Assembly (NCBI GenBank): GCA_913043205.1
Contig: CAJWLF010000001.1
Location: 1-64,000, forward strand
Direction of reading: 5' to 3'
DNA length: 64,000 bases
Origin: an uncultured Chloroflexota bacterium
GTDB taxonomy: Bacteria; Chloroflexota; UBA11872; VXNJ01
Shown here: in pieces, positions 28,460-37,573 of the stretch
Layout: each line of letters begins with the position of its first letter
Position numbering within the stretch: position 1 is the stretch's first letter
Program-made: the position numbers and the translations under genes
The notes under the pieces: generated by a model
The model's database searches: none
What the model was told of the DNA's origin: nothing
What the model saw: only the letters and a program-made list of their open reading frames with translations

Positions 28460-29329
28460 GTGGATCCTGAGAAGCTTTTGGACATCGCGTCTAACCTTGT
28501 GGAAGCAGGTCGTCTCGAAGAGGCACGTATTGCTTACGATTCTGCCATTCGATTAGATCCGTGTAATTGGCACGGGTTTTTGGGTAGGGCTCGTGTGAAT
28601 GTATCACTAAACTCTATTAGCGATGCAATATCTGACTATGGTCGAGTTACGGCGATAGATAATGACAACAGCGAAGCCTATTTAGCCTTGGGCCGTTTGT
28701 TGGAAGACAAAGAAGAATTTAAACAAGCCGTAGCAGCTTATCGCCAGGTAATCAAATTGTGTCCTAATTCGAAACCGGCGTATTTCCGCAGGGCATTTTG
28801 CTATGAACGCATTGAGCAATACTCCCTAGCGGTACAAGATTATAAGTCAATTGTTAGCCTGGATCATGCGGATGCATTAGCTTATCGCAGGTGCGGTCGC
28901 GCACTTGGGTTAAGAGGTGATTTGCGGGAAGCTGCAACCTGTTTTGACAATGCGATAGCCTTGTCCGCTAACAATGCATCCGACTATTTTCATCGCGGTT
29001 TAATCAATCAGCAATTGGGCCTTATAGTGGAAGCGATAGCGGATTACAGTGATTGTCTTAGCAGGGACTCGACGAATCAGAAGGCTCTTCTTAATCGAGG
29101 TAATAGTTATCTGAAATCGGGGCAGCTTACGGAATCCCTGGCGGATTATGATGCCCTTATATCACATAACCCCAGACATATAAAGGCCCATTTTAATCGC
29201 GCGTCCTGCTGTGTGAAACTTGGGCGTATTGAAGAAGCTTTGATTGAATATCGATTTGTTCTAGATAGTGATTGCGGGGAACAACTAAAAGGCCGGGCTC
29301 AGGCCCAACTGAATAAGTTAGGTGATTAG
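28460..29329 (+). CDS. Tetratricopeptide-repeat protein
   Basis: Eight or so consecutive 34-residue TPR units spanning nearly the whole 289 residues, e.g. 'EAGRLEEARIAYDSAIRLDP', 'EFKQAVAAYRQVIKLCPNSK' and 'RIEEALIEYRFVLDSD'. TPRs form a superhelical protein-binding surface. GTG 28460 has 'aaggggg' about 7 bases upstream and begins exactly with the first repeat; the ORF-track TTG 28391 adds a non-repeat 23-residue leader without a good site. No signal peptide from GTG. It lies 12 bases before the AlkP-type gene and probably shares its transcript, so it may scaffold the following enzymes (inference). Confidence 0.85.
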   Translation: MDPEKLLDIASNLVEAGRLEEARIAYDSAIRLDPCNWHGFLGRARVNVSLNSISDAISDYGRVTAIDNDNSEAYLALGRLLEDKEEFKQAVAAYRQVIKLCPNSKPAYFRRAFCYERIEQYSLAVQDYKSIVSLDHADALAYRRCGRALGLRGDLREAATCFDNAIALSANNASDYFHRGLINQQLGLIVEAIADYSDCLSRDSTNQKALLNRGNSYLKSGQLTESLADYDALISHNPRHIKAHFNRASCCVKLGRIEEALIEYRFVLDSDCGEQLKGRAQAQLNKLGD

Positions 29330-29341
29330 CGTGATGAGAGC

Positions 29342-31201
29342 TTGGCGAAAGGATTGTATGGATTGACTAGACGGGTATTGCATCTTGGTTTTGATGGAAT
29401 GAATATCTTGTTGCTGAGGAGATTTGTAGACGAAGGGATCTTACCGCACTTTTCTGATTTGTTAAGTCGGGGATCATCTAATAGATTGCTTTGTTCTATT
29501 CCTGCTTGGACCCCAACAAATTGGGCGTCTGTTGTAACAGGGGCTATGCCGGGTACACATGGTCTTGCTGGTTGGAGCCGTCGGGAGAGATGTGATGGAT
29601 GGGGTGTCCCGCGGGTTCGAAATGAGGATTCTGCTTCTATGGACGCAGATACTATATGGGAAGCTGCATCCAGAGCCGGACTAGTAAGTATGGCGACTTT
29701 CTTTCCGGCTTCTTGGCCATCTCGCATGGAGAACGGATATGTAGTGGCCCCTGGATTCCGGTACCCGCCGTTTGCAATGGCGCTGCCTGAAGTTTACCTG
29801 ATGGGACCTTCTGTCAAGTATGCCGATTCTTCCTCAACTGCTTCCGGTGTTGATCCAGTTAGCACCAATATAGCTGAAACAGGATCTGACGCACCCGTAA
29901 CAAGGTTGCCTGGTGTGAAGGCTAAGTTGACCGTGTTCGGGCGACCAGAACAGGATCACTTGGGCGAGGTGAGAATTGAATCTGACGGATCGCTATTTGC
30001 CAGAGGGGATGTGACTTCATCTGATGAAGTCAGAGTAGTGCTAGGGAAATGGAGCGATTGGCTGTATTCGAGACTTAAAGATGATGACGGTTCTGTTAGA
30101 GATGTGGCGTATCGTATTCGCTTACTAGATAGCAACAATGAGGCAGTCAAATTCGTGCGTTCTGAAGCTCATCGTATCGATGGGTTTACGGATCCACCTG
30201 AGCTAGCAAGTGAGTTAGTGGAACGATTTGGTCCCTTTACTGGAATTTTTTCTCTGCGACCTTCCCCTTCAAACATTGAGCTTGAAACTGTGCTCGACGA
30301 GTATAGGGATCAAGGATTATGGATGGCGCAAGCCGCTAGGTATGTCCTTCTCTCACGAGGGTGGGACATTCACTTTTGTCATTGGCACCTTTTTGACACT
30401 ATAAATCATGCCCACGTGAACCCTCTTGATCCTGATGGTCCTGAATACGATGTGAGTAAGCACGAATGGCATTACGAGGCCCATCGAAAAGCGTTCATGG
30501 TAGCTGATGAGGTATTAGGGGAATTTATGAAATGTGTAAATAAGGATACCTTCGTGTTCGTAAATGCCGATCATGCGATGGCTCCCACGCACAGATGGGC
30601 TAGCTTACCTGCTTTATTGAAGAGGGATGGTTTACTTGTTTACGAAAGTGATGGGATCACCCCTGACTGGTCCCGAAGCGCGACCTATTTAATCCCAGAG
30701 AGAGGTAGTGAAATATTCATAAACTTAAAAGGGAGGGAGCCTCAAGGGTTTGTGGATCCCGCAGATTACCATCAAATTCAGGATCGTATAATCTGTCTGC
30801 TGAACAATTGGAAGGACCCTCTAAATGATTCGAGGATAGTAGCTTTTGCTCTTAAGGCAGAAGATGCTCAGATCATCGGGCTATGGGGTCGGAATATTGG
30901 TGATGTGGTTTTTAGTCTTAATAGAGGTTTTGGGTGGGGTACTCCCAGAGAAGGTGGGGAAATAGGTATGGCTTGGGAAGCTCTCCATGGGTCTCAAGTG
31001 CCTACGAGTGAAAAAGGCTATTTGACCAATATGGGTTGTTTAATTGCAGCGGGACCAGGAGTAAAATCAGGGTATGAGCGTGATTGGAAAGAAAATGGTT
31101 TGATGCGTATGATCGATGTGGCTCCAACGATTGCTCATGTTATGGGTTTTGAACCTCCAAGACAATCCCAAGGAACCGTGTTAGGGGATATTTTAGAATG
31201 A
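29342..31201 (+). CDS. Alkaline-phosphatase-superfamily protein (type I phosphodiesterase/pyrophosphatase-like)
   Basis: 619 residues. AlkP-superfamily features: a metal-binding Asp in 'RVLHLGFDGMNILLLRR', the nucleophile region 'IPAWTPTNWASVVTGAMPGT' with Thr as in nucleotide pyrophosphatase/phosphodiesterases, and 'VFVNADHAMAP' with an Asp-His metal pair. 'NHAHVNPLDPDGPEYD' may carry another ligand. It probably hydrolyses a phosphodiester or phosphomonoester; the substrate is unknown. No signal peptide is evident. TTG 29342 is the track start; TTGs at 29354-29378 are alternatives. Its stop overlaps the next gene by 4 bases (ATGA). Confidence 0.8.
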   Translation: MAKGLYGLTRRVLHLGFDGMNILLLRRFVDEGILPHFSDLLSRGSSNRLLCSIPAWTPTNWASVVTGAMPGTHGLAGWSRRERCDGWGVPRVRNEDSASMDADTIWEAASRAGLVSMATFFPASWPSRMENGYVVAPGFRYPPFAMALPEVYLMGPSVKYADSSSTASGVDPVSTNIAETGSDAPVTRLPGVKAKLTVFGRPEQDHLGEVRIESDGSLFARGDVTSSDEVRVVLGKWSDWLYSRLKDDDGSVRDVAYRIRLLDSNNEAVKFVRSEAHRIDGFTDPPELASELVERFGPFTGIFSLRPSPSNIELETVLDEYRDQGLWMAQAARYVLLSRGWDIHFCHWHLFDTINHAHVNPLDPDGPEYDVSKHEWHYEAHRKAFMVADEVLGEFMKCVNKDTFVFVNADHAMAPTHRWASLPALLKRDGLLVYESDGITPDWSRSATYLIPERGSEIFINLKGREPQGFVDPADYHQIQDRIICLLNNWKDPLNDSRIVAFALKAEDAQIIGLWGRNIGDVVFSLNRGFGWGTPREGGEIGMAWEALHGSQVPTSEKGYLTNMGCLIAAGPGVKSGYERDWKENGLMRMIDVAPTIAHVMGFEPPRQSQGTVLGDILE

Positions 31202-32646
31202 GTAATACGGCTGGGTTTTGGCTGGAGGAAGAACAAGTGATTGGTCGTAAGAGAGATGGTTTAGGGAAGAGGCCCAATGTGGTGGTGGTAGTGCTAGATA
31301 GCCTAAGACGAGATCATGTTGGCGCATATGGAAACGATTGGATACACACTCCTAATATAGATGCGCTAGCTAAAGAATCTATAAGGTTTTCTAATGCACT
31401 GCCGGAGGCGTTAGCAACCATACCGGCGCGTCGAGCTATTCACACTGGCTGTAGAGTGTTTCCTTTTCATAATCACCAGAGCCGTAAGGGTGACAGTGTG
31501 CGTGGGCAAGGATGGGCACCCATTCCTGAATCACAGGTAACTTTCGCAGAGATTATGGCTAAGGTCGGCTACAGAACAGGGTTAATAATCGACACATATC
31601 ACCAATTTAAACCTTCCATGAATTTTCATCGGGGTTTCCACCAATTTATTTGGGTGCGTGGCCAAGAATATGACGCGTATAGGGCCGAGTCGAACATGGA
31701 TCCGGCTATTGTCGATCGACATAGCCACCCCAGTTTCGATGGGACCAATCAAAAGGAAAAACTGACTAGGTACCTTTCAAACATTGCTGATAGGAGATAC
31801 GAGGAAGATTATTTTGCTCCTAAGGTATTTAGAGAGGCTATGAAGTTCGTAGAGGACAATAGAGAGGATGAGTTCTTTCTTGTCGTAGATTCATTTGATC
31901 CTCATGAGCCATGGGATCCGCCCCAGTGGTATGTGGACCTATACAAACCTGGGTATGGTAAACGAGATCTAATTTGGCCAGTATATGGTGGTACGCAGGT
32001 CCTCAGTGAAGACGACATTCAGGGGATACGTGCTTTATACGCTGGCGAAGTTACTATGACTGATCGTTGGATAGGGAAGTTTATTGCCCACATGGATCAA
32101 TTGGATTTGTTGAATAATACATTGTTGGTGGTGCTTTCCGATCACGGACACATCTTGGGAGAACGAGGAGTCATCGGAAAGCTTCGAACCCATCCATACC
32201 CTGAATTACTTGACATAATGCTAACAATGCGGTTGCCCAATGCTTGTCACGGTGGTGAGGTGATAAACAGCTTTGCTTATGATCACGATGTTATGCAAAC
32301 AGTGTTGAGCGCTCTCGGGATTGATGTAGGCATCAAGAATGATGGGCGAGATTTGTTGGCCGAGTTATATGGCGATGTTAGTGGGCGTAGTTGGGCTACG
32401 ACTGCTTTTCTAGATCGAGTGGTATATCAAGACACCGAACATTATTATTTCGCACGACTCGATAGGCAATATGAACATCTATTCAATCGCAATAATGATC
32501 CAGAACTCTTGTCCAACCTTGCTGAGCAGAGTCCTGATTTATGCAGGGAATTGTTTGCCCGCATTTTGTCTGATGCTGGTGGTAACATCCCGACAATTTC
32601 TCAATCTGATTTACGGTTAGAAGGTCCCTGGTTCGACCAGCTATAA
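31198..32646 (+). CDS. Sulfatase-fold protein lacking the formylglycine cysteine (Thr variant 1)
   Basis: 482 residues, sulfatase-like AlkP fold: metal Asp in 'VVVVVLDSLRRDHVGAYGND', 'FDPHEPWDPPQWYVDLY' and metal Asp-His in 'VVLSDHGHILGERGVIGK'. Where true sulfatases have C-x-P-x-R...TG, this protein reads 'TIPARRAIHTG', so the residue converted to formylglycine is Thr. That argues against sulfatase chemistry and for a phosphatase, phosphodiesterase or phosphotransferase (inference). ATG 31198 overlaps the previous gene by 4 bases. No signal peptide. Paralogue of the next gene. Confidence 0.85.
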   Translation: MSNTAGFWLEEEQVIGRKRDGLGKRPNVVVVVLDSLRRDHVGAYGNDWIHTPNIDALAKESIRFSNALPEALATIPARRAIHTGCRVFPFHNHQSRKGDSVRGQGWAPIPESQVTFAEIMAKVGYRTGLIIDTYHQFKPSMNFHRGFHQFIWVRGQEYDAYRAESNMDPAIVDRHSHPSFDGTNQKEKLTRYLSNIADRRYEEDYFAPKVFREAMKFVEDNREDEFFLVVDSFDPHEPWDPPQWYVDLYKPGYGKRDLIWPVYGGTQVLSEDDIQGIRALYAGEVTMTDRWIGKFIAHMDQLDLLNNTLLVVLSDHGHILGERGVIGKLRTHPYPELLDIMLTMRLPNACHGGEVINSFAYDHDVMQTVLSALGIDVGIKNDGRDLLAELYGDVSGRSWATTAFLDRVVYQDTEHYYFARLDRQYEHLFNRNNDPELLSNLAEQSPDLCRELFARILSDAGGNIPTISQSDLRLEGPWFDQL

Positions 32647-32661
32647 GGAAGGTATGCATAT

Positions 32662-34035
32662 ATGAATGTTGTGCTTGTGATAATGGATACTTTGCGGCGT
32701 GATCATGTGGGGTGTTACGGAAATGAATGGATTCAAACTCCTTTTTTGGATCAATTTGGTACTGAATCCATCAGGTTTGTTGATGCGTATCCAGAATCTC
32801 TTCCCACGATAGAGGCCCGTCAGGGTATGCATACTGGCATAAGGTTGTTTCCGTTTAACAACCATAAGAGTATTAAGGGAGATGGTGTGCGCTGGGGCGG
32901 GTGGCATCCCATCGATGACGCAAAGGTGACATTGTCTGAAATCTTGGCTAATGCTGATTATCGTACTGGTCTTATTACGGACGTGTACCATCAGATGAAG
33001 CCGGGTATGAATTTTCATCGTGGCTTCCACCAATTCCAATGGATTCGTGGTCAAGAAGGTGACGCATGGAAATCATCGACTACGATGGCTAAACGCGATA
33101 TATCTTCGATATTGCCACCAACCATGGTTGGCACTGTAAAAGAACGAGCTTTGCGTCGCTATTTGGCGAATGTTGACATAAGACAATCCGAAGAGGATTA
33201 TTTTGCACCACAGGTATTTAGAGCAGGAATGCGTTTTCTTGAGGACAATAGGGATGATGACTTTTTCCTCGTTATAGACTCGTTCGATCCGCATGAGCCT
33301 TGGGACCCTCCCGAATGGTACTCTGATCAATACAACCCTGGATATGATGGTCGGAACTACATATGGCCCACAACTCAAGACAGCTCGATTTATTCGGACG
33401 AAGAAATAAAGCAGATACGCGCCCTGTATGCAGGCGAGGTGACGATGACAGATAGGTGGTTTGGACATTTTATGAGCCACCTAGAGCAATTGGGCTTGAA
33501 GGAAAAAACGTTGGTCGTGGTGTTATCCGATCATGGTCATCTGCTTGGTGAAAGAGGCGCTATAGGCAAGTTTTCACCGTATCTTTATCCAGAGCTATTG
33601 GACATAGTTTTGATGATTCGCCGGCCTGATGGTGCTGACGCAGGTAAAGTGATTGATGGATATGTGTACGACCATGATCTCCTTCCGACGATTCTGGAAT
33701 TCTTGCAAGTAGACGCTCCCACGAAAGTTGATGGGGTTAGTCTATGGCCGATGGTATCCGAGACGGTGGGAGGGAGAGACTATATTACGTGCAGTATGGG
33801 TTCTCATTTGGCGTATGTGGACCGTGAGTATTGGTATATATGTGAACGTGACGGTTCTGAGCCTAAGTTGTACCCGATGGAAAATTACCCATCCCTTGAT
33901 GTGGATGTAGCTCCTCAAAACCCTGATATATGCGCGCTTTTGTACAGGCGTTTATTGGGCGATGCAGGAGGCATGATTTTGCCAATCGACGAAGAATCAC
34001 TACGCCAAGTCGGGCCGTGGTACGAACAAGTCTAA
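32662..34035 (+). CDS. Sulfatase-fold protein lacking the formylglycine cysteine (Thr variant 2)
   Basis: 457 residues, a tandem paralogue of the preceding protein: shared 'MNFHRGFHQF', 'SFDPHEPWDPP', 'AGEVTMTDRW' and a common C-terminal 'GPW' motif. Metal sites: 'VLVIMDTLRRDHVGCYGNEW' and 'VVVLSDHGHLLGERGAIGKF'. The nucleophile segment reads 'TIEARQGMHTG': Thr replaces Cys and the motif Pro is Glu, moving even further from a sulfatase. ATG 32662 with 'aaggaaggt' upstream, 15 bases after variant 1. Likely cytoplasmic. Last gene of the TPR-AlkP operon. Confidence 0.85.
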   Translation: MNVVLVIMDTLRRDHVGCYGNEWIQTPFLDQFGTESIRFVDAYPESLPTIEARQGMHTGIRLFPFNNHKSIKGDGVRWGGWHPIDDAKVTLSEILANADYRTGLITDVYHQMKPGMNFHRGFHQFQWIRGQEGDAWKSSTTMAKRDISSILPPTMVGTVKERALRRYLANVDIRQSEEDYFAPQVFRAGMRFLEDNRDDDFFLVIDSFDPHEPWDPPEWYSDQYNPGYDGRNYIWPTTQDSSIYSDEEIKQIRALYAGEVTMTDRWFGHFMSHLEQLGLKEKTLVVVLSDHGHLLGERGAIGKFSPYLYPELLDIVLMIRRPDGADAGKVIDGYVYDHDLLPTILEFLQVDAPTKVDGVSLWPMVSETVGGRDYITCSMGSHLAYVDREYWYICERDGSEPKLYPMENYPSLDVDVAPQNPDICALLYRRLLGDAGGMILPIDEESLRQVGPWYEQV

Positions 34036-34344
34036 ACGTTCCTAAACTATATATTGAGTGTTAATAGCCTTCTATATGTGACGCACTGACGGGCATAAAA
34101 TTCTTTTCGATGATATTGCATGGAGATGATTGATTTTTGGGCCGCCGAATGTGATTAAGGTTGGCATGATCTGCTAGTCAGGATTTGCTAAACTTTGTGA
34201 CAAGGATCACAAAGTTTATTAATATCTGCGCGGCAATACAAGAAATGGTAATTGTTCATTACTGAATTTAAACCAGTAAAGCTAGCAATTGTAAATCTAG
34301 TCTATAGGTAAGTTACAGTCGATCCGCGCAAAGCGGTCATTAAT
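34036..34344. other. Intergenic region with a CRP-type palindrome
   Basis: 309 bases, AT-rich, without a convincing ORF. It holds the perfect inverted repeat described separately (34189-34218). I see no clear sigma70 promoter pair or T-tailed terminator. Confidence 0.7.
34189..34218. promoter_or_regulatory. Perfect 12+6+12 palindrome with CRP/FNR-family core TGTGA-N6-TCACA
   Basis: Arms TAAACTTTGTGA (34189-34200) and TCACAAAGTTTA (34207-34218) are exact reverse complements around CAAGGA. The inner TGTGA-N6-TCACA equals the classical CRP half-site pair. It lies 126 bases upstream of the ParB-fold gene and 153 bases downstream of the Thr-sulfatase pair, so it probably regulates the former. There is no U-run, so a terminator is unlikely. 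Confidence 0.65.
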
Positions 34345-35250
34345 ATGATTAAATCTTGGAATAGTATTCGGTCGAATTATAGATTAGTTGGGCCTCGTTC
34401 TCTTGGAGTGAGGCCGGTACGATTACATAGAGTTATGGGTTCAGTAGGACGTTCTAGGAGTGTTGATAACAATTTTCAGGCGAAGAATAATGATGGAGCC
34501 CAAAAATGGCACTATCAGAGTGTATATGATGCAATGAAGTCTGGGTGTATGTTACCACCTGTCGTAATGTACGAATTTCTAAATGAATATTTTGTTTTTG
34601 ACGGACACAACAGGGTTGCTGCAGCGATATCCCTTGGTCGTAAATTTGTTGACGCTGAGATTATTCAATTTTTACCCACGACGGAAAGTGACGCTCGTCG
34701 ATTGTCTGTGGAGCGTGCGAATTTCGAACTTAAGACCGGAATCAGAACCATTGAAGCAAATAGGCCGGGTGTGTATCCCAGGCTTTTGCAATGTATCGAG
34801 CAAAGGTGCATGGAATTCGACGAACTAATAACGTGTAGCTCTCGATTTAGATATTACGCTGACGAATGGCATCGCGTAGTGTTTATTAGAAACGTGGGCC
34901 CGTTGATACGGGCCGGCTTGGTTAATGATGAATATACTGCTGCAGACGTATTTCTTGAGTTGCTGGAGCGTCAGGAGATGGAAAGTGAGCGTGCCGGGTT
35001 TGATGTCGATATTGTGACGACTCAGCAGTTAATGGTTGAAGGACATAAAGACGCTCAAATGAATGCCGGGCAACGCATCGCTCAACAGGTGTTTCAGCGG
35101 GCTGACAAAATGGCGTTCAGCATAGGTCGCAATGAATTGGGGCTATTGTGTGATGACTATATAGATGTCCAAAATATTGATCCAAACATGATTGCCAAAA
35201 TAGAAGCTGTTCTTAATGATGCTCGCCTATGCGCTGCTGGGCCGATGTGA
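34345..35250 (+). CDS. Stand-alone ParB/sulfiredoxin-fold protein of unknown function
   Basis: 301 residues. About residues 20-110 resemble the ParB N-terminal (ParB/Srx) domain: 'RPVRLHRVMGSVGRSRS', 'MLPPVVMYEFLNEYFVFDGH' and 'NRVAAAISLGRKFVDAEII', where 'DGHNRVAAA' matches the family DGHHR loop that binds nucleotide in ParB-type CTPases. I see no DNA-binding helix-turn-helix or ParA partner. The C-terminal half ('YADEWHRVVFIRNVGPLIRA', 'YTAADVFLELLERQEMESER') resembles actinobacterial DUF4032-type proteins by eye. ATG 34345 without a clear ribosome site. Likely not chromosome partitioning. Confidence 0.65.
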   Translation: MIKSWNSIRSNYRLVGPRSLGVRPVRLHRVMGSVGRSRSVDNNFQAKNNDGAQKWHYQSVYDAMKSGCMLPPVVMYEFLNEYFVFDGHNRVAAAISLGRKFVDAEIIQFLPTTESDARRLSVERANFELKTGIRTIEANRPGVYPRLLQCIEQRCMEFDELITCSSRFRYYADEWHRVVFIRNVGPLIRAGLVNDEYTAADVFLELLERQEMESERAGFDVDIVTTQQLMVEGHKDAQMNAGQRIAQQVFQRADKMAFSIGRNELGLLCDDYIDVQNIDPNMIAKIEAVLNDARLCAAGPM

Positions 35251-35360
35251 CTTCGACGTGTGCGATGCCAGCGTATGTAAATTTGTCTTAGTAGGGCAGT
35301 GAAGTACGATTAGGCATAAACTCTAGAAGTAATTATGTTAGTGATACTGGTTCTGATCTA

Positions 35361-36071
35361 ATGTCTATATTCGTTTTTCCGGACTTATGGGTACTGCTCT
35401 TGATTGGTTACCTAATTGGTTCTGTCAACTTATCAGTCCTGTTGGGTAAATGGATAGGGAAAGACATTCGTGGGGTTGGGACAGGAAATCCTGGGGCTTC
35501 AAATGTATACAGAAACCTTGGGCAAGCGTTCGGAGCCGCTATTCTAGTTTTGGATGCTTGCAAAGCGCTTCTCCCTATGATCATTGTCTCTAACTGGTAT
35601 GGTGCGACCCATCCACCCGAGATAGGATTAGGTATGGCTATCGCTGTGGCTTGTACCGCTCAAATAGGCCATTGCTGGACTGTTTTTCACAAATTTCGTG
35701 GTGGAAAAGGGGTAGCTGTTTCGGCCGGACTATTTATTGGGTTTGGTGTTATCGGTGGACCGGAATTTGGTGTTAACAATCATATTTATCCTATTATTGG
35801 AACCGCTGGATATCTAGTCGGTATTAGGGTAAGAAAGCCTGGTATGGCGATGGGGATGATGGTTTTGTTGTCAGTTCCCATAGGATTAATATTGGGCGTC
35901 AGCGGTGAGATATTGATTGGTAGTGGCATGACAACGGGACTCTTTTTTATCCGGAGAATGCAGGATATTTTTCCGTTTTGGAGTCATACTTCAAACAGAT
36001 GGTTTTTGATATGGTCTGTTGTGATGGATGACATCGTTCCGGGTCAAATTTTGGTAGGGAGACGTGGTTAA
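35361..36071 (+). CDS. plsY: Glycerol-3-phosphate acyltransferase PlsY
   Basis: PlsY moves an acyl group from acyl-phosphate to glycerol 3-phosphate, the first step of phospholipid synthesis, in the membrane. 236 residues, slightly long, with about six spans. Conserved motifs: 'GVGTGNPGASNVYRNLG' (family SGNPGATN) and 'GHCWTVFHKFRGGKGVAVSA' (GHxxPVFxxFKGGKGVAT), both of which form the active site. ATG 35361. The stop overlaps the stop of convergent trkH. plsX is not in the window. Confidence 0.92.
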   Translation: MSIFVFPDLWVLLLIGYLIGSVNLSVLLGKWIGKDIRGVGTGNPGASNVYRNLGQAFGAAILVLDACKALLPMIIVSNWYGATHPPEIGLGMAIAVACTAQIGHCWTVFHKFRGGKGVAVSAGLFIGFGVIGGPEFGVNNHIYPIIGTAGYLVGIRVRKPGMAMGMMVLLSVPIGLILGVSGEILIGSGMTTGLFFIRRMQDIFPFWSHTSNRWFLIWSVVMDDIVPGQILVGRRG

Positions 36072-37495
36072 CCGACCCTAAGGTTACTAGCTGGAAATTT
36101 GCGCCATCCATGTCTGGCACGTCGGCTCAGTAATGCGAGGGCTATCAATAATGGTCCTAGACGACCAACAAACATCATTAAGCTATAGAAGACCTTGCCT
36201 AGCCCGGATAGCTCGGATGGCAGGCCGGTGGAAAGGCCGACTATACCTATTAGTGATGCAGTGTCGAACAAGGTCTTTGCGATAGAAAACTCTGCGTTTA
36301 ACAGTGAAAAAATGACTGGTACGCTGACAAATAGTAGTGTGAGATATAGGATTAAAATGGTGATGCTTACGTGTATTCGGTCCGTAGTAATGGTTCGGCC
36401 GAATGCTTCTGCATACGGTCTACCGGTCAAGCTGGACTTCATTGCTGCTAGTAATGCACCGATGGTATTGACTCTAACTCCACTACTCATTGAAGCAGAG
36501 GCTCCGCCGACTATCATGAACAAAATCATAAAGATCATTGTTAACTCGCCGATCATGCTGAAATCTACTGTCGAAAACCCAGCGCCTCGGACGGTGAATC
36601 CGTGAAAGACGGCATTCGTGACGCGATGTGCAATGGGAAGTCCTCCAAGGCTATTTGCGTTTTGCCACTCCAGTAAAGCAAATCCAATCCCTGCCATCGG
36701 CCATAAAAACGCATTAAGTACTAAGACCAATTTAGTTTCCATGTTCATAGCGGAAAAGCGCAGTTTTCGGAAAATTTCCACTACGACTAAAAACCCTAAG
36801 TCCCCCTGTATTGTCATGAATAAAATAGTCATCAGAAAGAGGGGGCTTTCTGAATAAACACGAAGGCTGTCAGAACCGGGAATCAAGTCGAATCCAGATA
36901 CAGTCACTGCACTGACAGAATGGAATACTGCATAAAAGACTGCATCTTCTGGCCCAACTATTTTGTCATTTTGAAACTGAAAAAAAAGTAGTAGACCTCC
37001 GACTATCTCTACAGCAATCGTAAAAACTAGTAATCGTTTGGCCAGTCCGACTACTCCCCCAATTGCTCTCAGTGACATGGATTCGGCCAATGTTTGTCGG
37101 TGTCCAAAAGAAATGGGTCGTCCTAATGCCATAAATAGCAATATTGCTCCTGCCATGAAGCCCAGTCCTCCAACTTGCATCAAGATCAGGATGATTATGT
37201 GTCCGGCTCTGCTCCAGTGGGTCGATGTCTCTAATACCACTAGACCCACTGTGCCAGTGGCTGAAGCGGCAGTAAAAAGGCTATCTATGATGTTTGTCGC
37301 GGTGTTGTTGGCACTAGCGAATGGTAGGCTCAGCAATATGGTTCCTGATCCAATAATGGCGAAAAACCCTAATATCAGAGCTACTTGAGGGCTAATTCGG
37401 TTGGGACGCCTTAACGTGTTTGCCATATCTAGTGCTATCGATCGCCCTCGTTTCACTGAGACTAGGCGCTCGGATCTAAATTGTTGCTTTTTCAA
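36068..37495 (-). CDS. TrkH/KtrB-family potassium transporter subunit
   Basis: 475 residues, about ten spans in four P-loop repeats. Selectivity-filter segments are visible: 'SATGTVGLVVLETST', 'SVSAVTVSGFDLIPGSD', 'GFTVRGAGFSTVDFSM' and 'LIGIVGLSTGLPSE'. The Gly/Ser-rich gating loop 'GGASASMSSGVRVNTIGALL' matches the family. It would import K+ or Na+ with a cytoplasmic TrkA/KtrA RCK partner, but no such gene lies nearby. Start TTG 37495; an internal ATG before 'ANTLRRPNRISPQ' is an alternative. It follows acs in the same direction (78-base gap). Confidence 0.92.
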   Translation of the reverse strand: MKKQQFRSERLVSVKRGRSIALDMANTLRRPNRISPQVALILGFFAIIGSGTILLSLPFASANNTATNIIDSLFTAASATGTVGLVVLETSTHWSRAGHIIILILMQVGGLGFMAGAILLFMALGRPISFGHRQTLAESMSLRAIGGVVGLAKRLLVFTIAVEIVGGLLLFFQFQNDKIVGPEDAVFYAVFHSVSAVTVSGFDLIPGSDSLRVYSESPLFLMTILFMTIQGDLGFLVVVEIFRKLRFSAMNMETKLVLVLNAFLWPMAGIGFALLEWQNANSLGGLPIAHRVTNAVFHGFTVRGAGFSTVDFSMIGELTMIFMILFMIVGGASASMSSGVRVNTIGALLAAMKSSLTGRPYAEAFGRTITTDRIHVSITILILYLTLLFVSVPVIFSLLNAEFSIAKTLFDTASLIGIVGLSTGLPSELSGLGKVFYSLMMFVGRLGPLLIALALLSRRARHGWRKFPASNLRVG

Positions 37496-37573
37496 GGCTT
37501 CTCTAATTTTGGTGATGGAAGCACAATATTTGCTTAATATTGTCCTGGTTTGTAAGACAATTCATAACTCTTA

